Assembly (NCBI GenBank): GCA_003529325.1 | Contig: DPVW01000255.1 | Location: 11,127-17,452, forward strand | From: Candidatus Latescibacterota bacterium | GTDB taxonomy: Bacteria; Latescibacterota; UBA2968; UBA8231 | DNA length: 6,326 nt | Direction of reading: 5' to 3' | In this document: piece after piece, positions 1-6,326 of the stretch | Position numbering within the stretch: the stretch's first letter is position 1 | Layout of the letters: the number at the start of each line of letters is the position of its first letter | Program-made: the position numbers and the translations under genes | Notes under the pieces: generated by a model | Databases searched by the model: none | What the model was told of the DNA's origin: nothing | Seen by the model: only the letters and a program-made list of their open reading frames with translations

Positions 1-1050
1 CAAGACGTGTCCGGTTGTGGCGGGCTGTCGGCGGGGTACTCCTTTCGCCGAGGCTGGTTGCCCCCGTATCCGGAGACGACGGGATACGCGATCGCCACAT
101 TCCTGCGTTACGCGCAACGCACCGACGACAACAGCTGGTTGGAGCGGGCGGTGCGCGCCGGCGACTGGGAGATTGACATCCAGCTGCCTGAGGGGGGGGT
201 GCGGGGTGGCCAGGGTATCAACGATGAACCGGTCGTGTTCAACACCGGCCAGGTCATGCTGGGTTGGATGGCGCTCTATCGAGCCACCACCGAGTCGAGG
301 TATCTGCAGGCAGCGTTACGCGCCGCCCAGTGGCTGCTGCAGGTTCAGGAACGAGACGGCTCGTGGCGCCAGCACACCTACGAAGATACGCCGCACGCAT
401 ACCACAGCCGTGTCGCCTGGCCACTGTTGGAGGTCGCCGAGGCGTCAGCGGAGTCAAAGTATCGAACCGCAGCGGAGTCGCAGTTGCGCTGGGTGATCGG
501 CCAGGCGCTGCCCAATGGTTGGGTCGATGGCATGTCGTTCCGCCGTGGTGACGATCCCTATACACACACCATCGCCTACACCTACCGCGGGTTGTTCGAG
601 TCCGGACTGCGGCTAGCTAACGACACGGGAGCATCAGCTTTGAAACTGGCGCGCTTAGGGGCGGACCGGCTGCTGCGGCGATACGAACTGAACAAGCCAC
701 ACCCACACGCCGAGCCCTGGTCCCTGGCGGCAACCCTCGATTGGCGTTGGCAGCCGAGCGACGACGGCTCGTCCTGTATCACCGGCAACGCGCAGATCGC
801 CCTGTTGTGGCTGCGATTGGCTCACGTGGATAAACAACAGCCGGCGTCGTCGCTGCGCTGGTTGAACAGCGCGCTGAAATTGCTTGACCAGGTCAAGGCG
901 ACCCAGTCGGTGGGGAGTCGTCATGCCGGCATCCGCGGCGGCGTACCGGGATCGAATCCTATCTGGGGCTGGTATCTGCGACTCACCTATCCGAATTGGG
1001 CGGCCAAGTTCTTTGCCGATGCGCTGATGGAGACGGAGGGTGTCCTGTGA
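1..1050 (+). CDS. Alpha/alpha-toroid (prenyltransferase/squalene oxidase-like repeat) protein, 5' partial
   Basis: The frame is open to the left edge (codons for Q and D precede the first GTG at 7), so the true start probably lies outside the window. Numbering from the GTG at 7, 347 residues are visible. Repeated helical pairs with a QW-like motif (AAQWLLQVQERDGSW, 106-120), the segment GWLPPYPETTGYAI (16-29) and the C-terminal YPNWAAKFFADAL (328-340) indicate an alpha/alpha-barrel of the terpenoid-cyclase/prenyltransferase-like superfamily. No signal peptide or membrane segment is seen in the visible part. Proteins of this type are often encoded in polysaccharide biosynthesis or modification clusters, where their biochemical role is not settled; a true terpene cyclase or prenyltransferase activity should not be assumed. 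It overlaps the next gene by four bases, so the two are probably translated together. The fold is fairly sure; the function is unknown. Confidence 0.75.
   Translation, partial: QDVSGCGGLSAGYSFRRGWLPPYPETTGYAIATFLRYAQRTDDNSWLERAVRAGDWEIDIQLPEGGVRGGQGINDEPVVFNTGQVMLGWMALYRATTESRYLQAALRAAQWLLQVQERDGSWRQHTYEDTPHAYHSRVAWPLLEVAEASAESKYRTAAESQLRWVIGQALPNGWVDGMSFRRGDDPYTHTIAYTYRGLFESGLRLANDTGASALKLARLGADRLLRRYELNKPHPHAEPWSLAATLDWRWQPSDDGSSCITGNAQIALLWLRLAHVDKQQPASSLRWLNSALKLLDQVKATQSVGSRHAGIRGGVPGSNPIWGWYLRLTYPNWAAKFFADALMETEGVL
1035..1040 (+). promoter_or_regulatory. Ribosome binding site for the formyltransferase-like gene
   Basis: GGAGGG lies six bases upstream of the GTG at 1047 and inside the end of the preceding gene. 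It supports GTG 1047 as the start rather than the upstream in-frame ATG at 996, which would add 17 residues unlike the family and would overlap the neighbour by 55 bases. Confidence 0.6.
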
Positions 1051-1826
1051 TCGTCGGCCTCACTTCCGTGGCGCGGGTGAATCCTTATGCGACCCTGCTG
1101 ATCGATGAACTGCGCCGGCGTCAGGTGCCGGTGGATTTTGTGCTGTCGGCGGAGCGTGGCCATACCGGCGATTTGTGGGAGCGGTGGAAGCGTCGTGGTT
1201 TCGCCGGTGCGTTGGAGGCGATACGGCGGCGGGCGGGAGGGAACTCGCCCGGTCCGCAGCCACTGGCGGAGGCGGCGAGCGAACACGGATTGGATCTCAG
1301 CTTGCCCATGGCGGCGGTCTGTAAGCGGACCTCAACAAGGCTGTTGCTGGTGCAGTCGCTGGCGTCGCGAGAGACGGCTGACGCCGTTCGTGCACGGAGC
1401 ACGGAGGTGCTGATCAACGCCGGTGGCGGTCTGTTTCGTCGACGTCTGCTGGAGGCTCCGAGTCGGGGTCTGCTCAACGCCCACATGGCGCGTCTGCCGG
1501 CGTTGCGTGGCGTCGATGTGCTGGAGTGGAGTCTGTTGCTTGGCGAGGCGCCGGGGGTCACCGTGCACTGGATAGACGGCGGCGTCGATACGGGTGTGAT
1601 TCTTGGATTTTCGCCGCTGGAGGTGGCAACTGATGAAACACTGGAGTCCCTGCGCGAGCGAGCCGTCGTGTTGAGCGCCAGGGCGATCGCCGAACAGGTT
1701 GCGCGTCTGCAACAGGCAGAGGGGACGGTCGAGACCAGCGGTAGCAACGCAGTGCCCCAGTACTTCGCGCTGCACCCCCGCCTGCGACAACGAGCGGCAG
1801 CGCGACTGATGGAAAATGTCGATTGA
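1047..1826 (+). CDS. Formyltransferase-fold protein (methionyl-tRNA formyltransferase-like, probably sugar/glycan type)
   Basis: The product has 259 residues. Its C-terminal half carries the folate-dependent formyltransferase signature: LLNAHMARLPALRG (142-155) followed by GVTVHWIDGGVDTGVIL (170-186). The family's catalytic Asn, His and Asp are all present as N144, H146 and D181. A full methionyl-tRNA formyltransferase has about 310 residues and a C-terminal tRNA-binding OB domain; this protein lacks it, so initiator-tRNA formylation is unlikely. Known short relatives formylate amino-sugars or purine precursors. The N-terminus MIVGLTS fits the first Rossmann-like strand. The stop of the toroid gene and this GTG share GTGA (1047-1050), which points to a shared job, plausibly N-formylation or a related acyl transfer on a surface glycan. 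The fold is secure; the substrate is inferred from context only. Glycinamide ribonucleotide formyltransferase (PurN) is a less likely alternative given the neighbours. Confidence 0.75.
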   Translation: MIVGLTSVARVNPYATLLIDELRRRQVPVDFVLSAERGHTGDLWERWKRRGFAGALEAIRRRAGGNSPGPQPLAEAASEHGLDLSLPMAAVCKRTSTRLLLVQSLASRETADAVRARSTEVLINAGGGLFRRRLLEAPSRGLLNAHMARLPALRGVDVLEWSLLLGEAPGVTVHWIDGGVDTGVILGFSPLEVATDETLESLRERAVVLSARAIAEQVARLQQAEGTVETSGSNAVPQYFALHPRLRQRAAARLMENVD

Positions 1827-1827
1827 T

Positions 1828-1836
1828 TGTTACAAT
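1828..1836 (+). promoter_or_regulatory. Candidate extended -10 promoter for the gltA operon
   Basis: The 57-base gap between the formyltransferase stop and gltA is the only non-coding space inside the main gene run. It contains TGTTACAAT, an extended -10 (TGn plus a 5/6 match to TATAAT) with no good -35. An alternative sigma70 pair overlaps it: TTGATT (1823-1828), 17 bases, then TAGTAT (1846-1851), each a 4/6 match. Either would start transcription 30-45 bases before the gltA start. This is pattern matching only. Confidence 0.35.
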
Positions 1837-1871
1837 GGAACGGGTTAGTATCAGCGCCCTTCCCCTGGCAT

Positions 1872-1877
1872 GGAGAG
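1872..1877 (+). promoter_or_regulatory. Ribosome binding site of gltA
   Basis: GGAGAG sits six bases before ATG 1884 and fixes that codon as the start. The reading frame is open further upstream, back to 1827, but has no better start, and the family N-terminus begins at MTDTAKL. Confidence 0.65.
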
Positions 1878-1883
1878 TCACCG

Positions 1884-3173
1884 ATGACAGACACTGCAAA
1901 ACTCACAGTGGGCGACCAGACGATCGAGTTGCCGATCATCGTCGGTAGTGAGAATGAACACGCCATCGATATCAGCAAACTGCGAGCGCAGACCGGCTAC
2001 ATCACCCTGGATGAAGGGTATGGCAATACCGGTGCTTGCCAGAGTGCGATCACCTACATCGACGGCGACAAGGGTATCCTGCGATACCGGGGTATTCCGA
2101 TCGAGGATCTGGCGGAGAACAGTTCTTTCATCGAAGTCGCCTACCTGCTGATCTGGGGTCATCTTCCGAGTGCCGCCCAACTGGAGGAGTTCAGCCAGTT
2201 GATGACGAAACACTCCTTCCTACGCGAGCAACTACACCATCATTTCGAGGCATTTCCCCCTGGTGCGCCGCCGATGGCGGTGTTGTCGGCGGCGCTCAAC
2301 TCGATGGCCTGTTATTACCCTGAGCTACTCGAGGCTGAGGACATTGACATCTTTCAGGAGGGAGCGGCGCGCATCGTGTCGAAGATGCGTTCTATCGCCG
2401 CTTATTCGTTCAAGCACGACATGGGTCACGCCCTCGTCTACCCCCATCCAGACAAGAACTTCTCCGCCAACTTCCTGCACATGATGTTCTCGGAGCCACA
2501 CAAAGAGTACGAGCCAGATCCGGCGCTGGTGCGGGCCCTCGACGTGCTGCTGTTATTGCACGCCGATCATGAGCAGAATTGCTCGACCTCGACGGTGCGT
2601 ATGGTCGGCAGTTCCGGCGCCAACCTGTTTGCCTCGGTGGCGGCGGGTGTGTCGGCGCTGTGGGGCCCCCTGCACGGTGGCGCCAACGTCGCGGTGGTGG
2701 AGATGCTCGAAACGATCGAGCGCGAGGGTCTGTCGGTGAAGGACTACGTACAGCAGGTGAAGGACAAGAAGGCCGGTATTCGGCTGATGGGTTTTGGCCA
2801 TCGGGTGTACAAGAACTTTGACCCGCGCGCGAAGATCATCAAACAGCAGGCGGAGGCAGTGCTCAAAAAGATCAACCGTGATGACCCACTGCTGGCCATC
2901 GCCGAAGAGCTGGAAGGGGCGGCACTAGAGGAGGATTATTTCAAGGAGCGCCGTCTGTATCCCAACGTCGACTTCTACTCCGGGGTCATCCTGCGGGCCC
3001 TCGGCATTCCGACGGCGATGTACACGGTGATGTTCGCCATCGGTCGCATGCCGGGTTGGATCGCCCAGTGGTTTGAAGGCCGCTTCCTCACCAAGGGCCG
3101 TATCCAACGTCCGCGGCAGATCTACACGGGGCCGACGGAGGTCTGCTACGTGCCTCTCGACAAGCGCGTCTGA
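1884..3173 (+). CDS. gltA: Citrate synthase, Gram-negative (GltA) type
   Basis: This cytoplasmic enzyme condenses acetyl-CoA and oxaloacetate to citrate, the entry step of the TCA cycle. The product has 429 residues, essentially the length of E. coli GltA (427), and includes the N-terminal beta-rich domain found in the hexameric, NADH-sensitive Gram-negative enzymes. The oxaloacetate-binding region HADHEQNCSTSTVR starts at H226. The catalytic triad is intact: H264 in GPLHGGAN, H306 in GFGHRVYKN and D363 in NVDFYSG. The full-length N-terminal domain argues against 2-methylcitrate synthase (PrpC), which is shorter. NADH inhibition is plausible from the type but was not tested residue by residue. 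The gene appears to lead an operon: a candidate promoter and a clear ribosome binding site precede it, and its TGA stop overlaps the ATG of the aldo/keto reductase by one base (TGATG at 3171-3175). That coupling is unusual, since gltA is normally transcribed alone or beside TCA genes. Confidence 0.96.
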   Translation: MTDTAKLTVGDQTIELPIIVGSENEHAIDISKLRAQTGYITLDEGYGNTGACQSAITYIDGDKGILRYRGIPIEDLAENSSFIEVAYLLIWGHLPSAAQLEEFSQLMTKHSFLREQLHHHFEAFPPGAPPMAVLSAALNSMACYYPELLEAEDIDIFQEGAARIVSKMRSIAAYSFKHDMGHALVYPHPDKNFSANFLHMMFSEPHKEYEPDPALVRALDVLLLLHADHEQNCSTSTVRMVGSSGANLFASVAAGVSALWGPLHGGANVAVVEMLETIEREGLSVKDYVQQVKDKKAGIRLMGFGHRVYKNFDPRAKIIKQQAEAVLKKINRDDPLLAIAEELEGAALEEDYFKERRLYPNVDFYSGVILRALGIPTAMYTVMFAIGRMPGWIAQWFEGRFLTKGRIQRPRQIYTGPTEVCYVPLDKRV

Positions 3174-4150
3174 TGCAGAAAAAGCGTCTTGGGCGAACCG
3201 ACGTCGACATCTCCATCGTCGGTGTCGGCACCGCCTTTCTCGGCATCCCCCAGGTCAACGACGCCGCCAGGGCCTACGGCGAAGCAGCGCCGGCTTTCGA
3301 TGCCATCATCGACCGCGACCTGGGGGCGCAGGCGGTGATCGCTGGTATCGAGGCAGGTTGTACCGTCATCGACACGGCGCCCCTGTATCTGGGGACGGCG
3401 GCAGAAGAGATGATCGGCGCCGCCCTGCGCAGCAGACCGGACCTGCGCCAGCAAGTGACGGTGACGACCAAGGTTGGGCAGCTGTATGGAGAGGTCGATC
3501 ACTCCCGTGACGCCGTCCTCAAGCATGTGGAAGGCAGTCTGCAGCGTCTGGGTCTCGAATCCTTCGACGTGCTCTACATCCACGATCAGATGGGTTTGCC
3601 CATGAAGCAGGTCATGGGGGCCGATGGCTCCCTTGGGGCGCTGCGTCAATTGCAGAAAGAGGGCGTGGTGAAGTGGGTGGGCACAGCGGCGAACGAGCCT
3701 GCGACCAATGCCGACTACATCGCGACGGGGGAGTTTGACGCCGCCGTCATCCCCGAGTGCTGGAGTCTGCTCAACCAGCGCGCACAGCAGCGTATTCTGC
3801 CGGCGGCGATACAACACAATGTCGGTCTCGTAGGGGCGACCCCCCTCGAGCGTGGTCTGCTGGCGACGGGACCGGTGCCGGGCATCGACTACCTGGCGCG
3901 CGACTTCACGCAACCCGTGCTCGACCACGTGGCGACCATCCAGGGGCTGTGTGCCGACCACGGGGTCAGCCTGAACGCGGTCTCTCTGCAGTGGTGCGCT
4001 CGTCATCCACAGGTGGCGGCCACGATTCCGGGAGCGCGCACCCCGGCAGAGGCCAGGGCCAACGGCGAGGCCGGATCGGCGACGATCCCGGAGACCTTGT
4101 GGACGGATCTGGAGCCGCTGGTCAAAGACTGGCAAGTGAGCCAGGTGTGA
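3173..4150 (+). CDS. Aldo/keto reductase (D-threo-aldose 1-dehydrogenase-like)
   Basis: This is a 325-residue NAD(P)-dependent oxidoreductase of the aldo/keto reductase TIM-barrel superfamily. The N-terminal KRLGRTDVDIS (4-14) and GVGTAFLG (17-24) are typical. The catalytic tetrad is complete: D67 and Y72 in VIDTAPLY, K100 in TTKVG and H137 in YIHDQ. The cofactor-phosphate region IPGART (285-290) with N297 is also present. About 15 extra residues between GVGTAFLG and the first catalytic Asp, compared with common members, enlarge an early loop. The overall layout resembles the D-threo-aldose/L-fucose dehydrogenase branch, which oxidises aldoses at C1 to lactones, but the substrate cannot be fixed from sequence. 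There is no clear Shine-Dalgarno site: the ATG at 3173 shares its A with the gltA stop, so translation probably depends on coupling. It overlaps the next gene by four bases (GTGA, 4147-4150). Confidence 0.9.
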   Translation: MQKKRLGRTDVDISIVGVGTAFLGIPQVNDAARAYGEAAPAFDAIIDRDLGAQAVIAGIEAGCTVIDTAPLYLGTAAEEMIGAALRSRPDLRQQVTVTTKVGQLYGEVDHSRDAVLKHVEGSLQRLGLESFDVLYIHDQMGLPMKQVMGADGSLGALRQLQKEGVVKWVGTAANEPATNADYIATGEFDAAVIPECWSLLNQRAQQRILPAAIQHNVGLVGATPLERGLLATGPVPGIDYLARDFTQPVLDHVATIQGLCADHGVSLNAVSLQWCARHPQVAATIPGARTPAEARANGEAGSATIPETLWTDLEPLVKDWQVSQV

Positions 4151-5148
4151 ACGAACCGCCCGAAGAGTTCGTCCGTGTCGACGAGGCACGGTTGCTCGGT
4201 TTCGTCACCGAGTGTTTCAAAAAGTCCGGCTGTAATCACGCTGAGCTGATCGCGCGTCTGCTCGTCAACAACGACCTGCGAGGCGTTCGCTCCCACGGAT
4301 CGGCCAGCGCCGGTGGCTACTGTAATGGCTTCGCCACCGGCGGCTTCAACCCCACGCCTGATGTTTCCGTGCTGCGTGAGACCGAAGCCCTCGTCGTACT
4401 CGATGGCGATGGTACGGTCGGTTATCTGCCAATGGTGCGGGCGGCGGAACGTGCCGTCGCCAAGGCGCGTGAGCAGGGCGTCGGTGTCGCCCTGGTACGT
4501 AACATCGGTCATTACGGATCCAGTGGTCACTACACACGCATCTGCAGTGAGGCGGGCTGCATCGGGTATTCGGTGCAGGGCTACCGCAACGAGGCCGTAC
4601 CGAAGACGCCGCCTACCCATGCCGTCGCCAGCGGCAACCCCCCATTCAGTTTTGCCTTTCCCGCGGGCAGCGAACTGTCCATTGTGGTCGATGCCGGCGC
4701 CGCATTCGACAGCAGTCCATTTGTGGAGGAAGGATTCGAGGAGGTGGCCAGACGGTTTCCCTCCCCCTTCTTCAAGAGTCTGGGCATGATCGCTGCATCG
4801 ACCCTGATCGGCGGTGCCTTGACGGGATTTACCTCGGCGGCGAGTGCTGTCGTACAACAGCGCTGGCCGGGTGCCAACATGGGCGGCACCGTGATCGCCC
4901 TGGATCCGGATGTGATCGGTGAGGGGGATGAATTCCGCGCCGAAGTCGATCGGTATGTGCGCGATATCCGCGACGGTCATCTGCCCCTGCCTGGCACTCA
5001 GCGGGTATATCTTCCCGGACATCTGGAGGCGGAGCGTATGGCGGCGTCTCGTCGCGAGGGCATTCCTTTCGGCGAGCGTGAACAGACGGCGATGCGGGGG
5101 ATGAGCGGACGTTTCGATCTGCCATTGCCATGGGAAGAGAGGGTGTGA
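4147..5148 (+). CDS. Ldh2-family (malate/L-lactate-type) NAD(P)-dependent dehydrogenase, shortened variant
   Basis: The product has 333 residues from GTG 4147, a start chosen because its GTGA overlap with the previous stop matches the pattern of the neighbours and the protein begins with the family's first helix. Ldh2-family enzymes (YiaK, AllD, ComC-type) interconvert 2-hydroxy acids and 2-keto acids. Visible landmarks are RSHGSASAGGY (48-58) with the proposed catalytic H50, IGHYGSSGHY (120-129) with H122, the SGNPPFSFAFPAG stretch (162-174) where others have GTNPIAF, and LPGHLEAERM (289-298). The segment from D182 to K210, equivalent to DMATS through GxKG in relatives, is about 25 residues shorter than usual, and the GxKGxG glycines are mostly lost (FFKSLG, 208-213). 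This may alter substrate or cofactor binding. The family call is firm; the substrate is unknown. The next gene starts one base after its stop. Confidence 0.85.
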   Translation: MNEPPEEFVRVDEARLLGFVTECFKKSGCNHAELIARLLVNNDLRGVRSHGSASAGGYCNGFATGGFNPTPDVSVLRETEALVVLDGDGTVGYLPMVRAAERAVAKAREQGVGVALVRNIGHYGSSGHYTRICSEAGCIGYSVQGYRNEAVPKTPPTHAVASGNPPFSFAFPAGSELSIVVDAGAAFDSSPFVEEGFEEVARRFPSPFFKSLGMIAASTLIGGALTGFTSAASAVVQQRWPGANMGGTVIALDPDVIGEGDEFRAEVDRYVRDIRDGHLPLPGTQRVYLPGHLEAERMAASRREGIPFGEREQTAMRGMSGRFDLPLPWEERV

Positions 5149-5149
5149 C

Positions 5150-6169
5150 GTGAAACGAGATCTGGCGTGGTATCTCGAGCGACTCGCCGACCCGTCGTGG
5201 TTGTGTCGTCTCGAGCCGGATGAAGGGCGCACGGTGATGGATTCGAGTCTGAATCCGTGCCATGGACCCAGGGATTGCAACTTCTTCCTGCGCCAGGAGG
5301 AGGAGGGCTGGAATGTCCTGGTCGACTACGAGGGCGCCGGATGCCTGACACGCTTCTGGACGGCGGGGGACTTCGACGGCAACCTCGAGATCTATTTCGA
5401 CGGCAGCAACGTACCGGCGATTCGTACGACACTGCGCGAATTTTTCTCCGGTGGGTTGGCGCCTTTCGCCAAGCCACTGGTGCTCGATTGTCCGGATTCG
5501 AGCCAGGGACGTGTCAGCTATCTGCCGATTCCCTTCGTCCAGGGCTGCAAAATTCGCTCGCAGCGACACTCGTTTGTTCTACTGGCAGATCAATGCGCTG
5601 TTATACGAGGATGCTGACGTCGAGACCTTCGTCCCCGCCCTGAGCGAAGCGGCGCAGAATGGCATGGAACGGCTGCGGGTCCGTTGGGGTCGGGGCAACG
5701 GATTTGGCTCGGCGCGGCAGACGACGGCCGACCCCGAGATGCGCGCCGCCGAGGTCCCGGCGAGCTCTGCGATCTGCCGGGGGCGGGCTGTATCGAACAA
5801 TTGACCTTTCGAGCGACGGATCCGGCGATGCTCTCCCGACTGGCATTGAGGGCGAGTTGGGATGGAGACGCCGGCGGTGGATGTGCCGTTGTCGCATCTG
5901 GCCTGTCAGGGCAGCAAGGGGCGGGATTTTTCCTCGCTCTTTGCCCGACGCCACGGGGACGAGTTGGCCGTCGCCTTCCCATGCCCTACGCCGACGGTGC
6001 TCGGCTGAGTCTCGTCAATCCCTCCACCGCAGCAGCTGCCGTCGTCTGGAGTGCCGCCCAAGTCGATGGCCGGGAACTGCTGCACTACGAGTGGGTCTGT
6101 CCCTACTATGGGACGCTCGGGGCCACTCCCGGAGCCACGCAGGAGTCGGGGGAGAGGATCATTGTTTGA
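5150..6169 (+). pseudogene. DUF2961 (GH172-like) glycosidase-family gene, multiply frameshifted and probably 3' truncated
   Basis: The GTG at 5150, with GAGAGG at 5137-5142, opens a frame that reads for 141 residues as a DUF2961 protein: VDYEGAGCLTRFW (58-70), IYFDGSNVPA (81-90), REFF (96-99) and YLPIPF (124-129). The frame then ends at TGA 5615-5617. Homology continues in the +1 frame (LFYWQINALLYEDADVETF, from about 5574). It returns to the first frame by about 5759 (GELCDLPGAGCIEQLTF), moves to +1 again at about 5864 (ETPAVDVPLSHL), and is back in the first frame by about 5981 (MPYADGARLSL), running to TGA 6167-6169. Three changes fit one-base indels in short T or C runs (TTT 5573-5575, CCC 5756-5758, CCC 5978-5980). 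GH172 members hydrolyse furanosides such as alpha-fructofuranosides. The C-terminal EGDE and GTGTEDY region that carries the catalytic glutamates is absent. Sequencing error could explain the shifts but not the missing end. Confidence 0.7.
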
Positions 6170-6224
6170 CCACGAAGGGGCTCCGGTATCTTGATAAGAG
6201 AGAGCCGCAACCGCCAAAATACGC

Positions 6225-6326
6225 ATGCCAGTCCGCATCGATGCGAAAAATGCGAAACTGTCTGATTCAACCAAAGAGCACATCAACAAAGCCTGCGCGA
6301 AATTCGGCCAATTCTATGACCGCATC
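6225..6326 (+). CDS. hpf: Ribosome hibernation promoting factor (HPF/RaiA family), 3' partial
   Basis: Thirty-four codons are visible before the right edge. The N-terminus MPVRIDAKNAKLSDSTKEHI, followed by a helix ending in FDRI-like FYDRI, matches the first strand and helix of HPF/RaiA proteins. These bind the 30S decoding region in stationary phase and silence or dimerise ribosomes. An in-frame TAA at 6195 and the lack of any other ATG, GTG or TTG after it make ATG 6225 the start. No Shine-Dalgarno site stands at normal spacing; the nearest purine run (6198-6204) is about 20 bases away. Base composition is visibly less GC-rich than in the genes to the left. It probably forms its own unit, separated by 55 bases from the broken DUF2961 gene. 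Short or long form cannot be decided from this fragment. Confidence 0.65.
   Translation, partial: MPVRIDAKNAKLSDSTKEHINKACAKFGQFYDRI

Noticed and set aside
1121..1978. Minus-strand open frame of 285 codons
   Set aside because: It is antisense to the formyltransferase and the start of gltA, with serine/arginine-rich sequence and no recognisable domain.
3757..4146. Upstream extension of the Ldh2 frame into the aldo/keto reductase gene
   Set aside because: The extra 130 residues are an out-of-frame reading of the reductase. The coupled GTG at 4147 gives the family's normal N-terminus.
3146..4189. Minus-strand open frame of 347 codons
   Set aside because: It is fully antisense to the aldo/keto reductase, whose catalytic tetrad is intact. 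The predicted protein is low-complexity R/H/D-rich without a family signature.
4003..5280. Minus-strand open frame of 425 codons
   Set aside because: It lies antisense to the aldo/keto reductase end, the Ldh2 gene and the DUF2961 start. Its composition is rich in R, H and T with no recognisable motif, typical of an antisense shadow in GC-rich DNA.
5150..6169. Programmed frameshifting or stop-codon readthrough in the DUF2961 gene
   Set aside because: Four separate changes without a typical slippery heptamer plus structure, together with a missing C-terminus, fit gene decay or sequencing error better.
6129..6186. Eight-base inverted repeat CCGGAGCC / GGCTCCGG as a terminator
   Set aside because: The arms are 42 bases apart with no T-run after them, so it is probably chance in GC-rich sequence.
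6166..6192. TTGACC and TATCTT as a promoter for hpf
   Set aside because: The spacing is only 15 bases and the -10 match is poor, so it is not convincing.

Overview
This window is high-GC bacterial DNA. All recognisable genes lie on the plus strand and are tightly packed, with 4-base and 1-base overlaps and frequent GTG starts. The citrate synthase is the long Gram-negative (GltA) type, so the source is a Gram-negative-type bacterium. The mix of a toroid-fold glycan protein, an aldo/keto reductase, an Ldh2-family dehydrogenase and a DUF2961 (GH172-like) protein resembles gene sets of environmental carbohydrate-degrading phyla such as Latescibacterota, Poribacteria or Planctomycetota. That placement is a guess; the window has no rRNA or other firm phylogenetic marker beyond gltA.

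Region 1 (1-1826) is the 3' end of one operon. It holds an alpha/alpha-toroid (prenyltransferase/squalene-oxidase-like repeat) protein cut by the left edge, then a formyltransferase-fold protein overlapping it by four bases. This pair looks like the tail of a cell-surface polysaccharide or glycan-modification cluster lying to the left.

Region 2 (1827-6169) begins with a 57-base gap holding a plausible extended -10 promoter and a good ribosome binding site. It continues as a coupled set: citrate synthase (gltA), aldo/keto reductase (stop and start share one base, TGATG), Ldh2/malate-lactate-type dehydrogenase (GTGA overlap), and a DUF2961 gene one base further on. The set joins a central-carbon enzyme to three genes that suggest uptake or oxidation of sugars and their keto-acid products; the joint role is inference. 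The DUF2961 gene is broken: its homology runs through four alternating frame changes, most at short homopolymers. It also ends before the region where the family's catalytic glutamates are expected, so it is annotated as a pseudogene, with sequencing error possible for the frame changes.

Region 3 (6170-6326) is a short intergenic stretch followed by the first 34 codons of a ribosome hibernation promoting factor (HPF/RaiA) gene that runs off the right edge.

No tRNA, rRNA, CRISPR array, insertion sequence or convincing terminator was seen. No clearly new system is evident. The points most worth a second look are the gltA-centred operon, the shortened Ldh2 enzyme and the repeatedly frameshifted DUF2961 gene.
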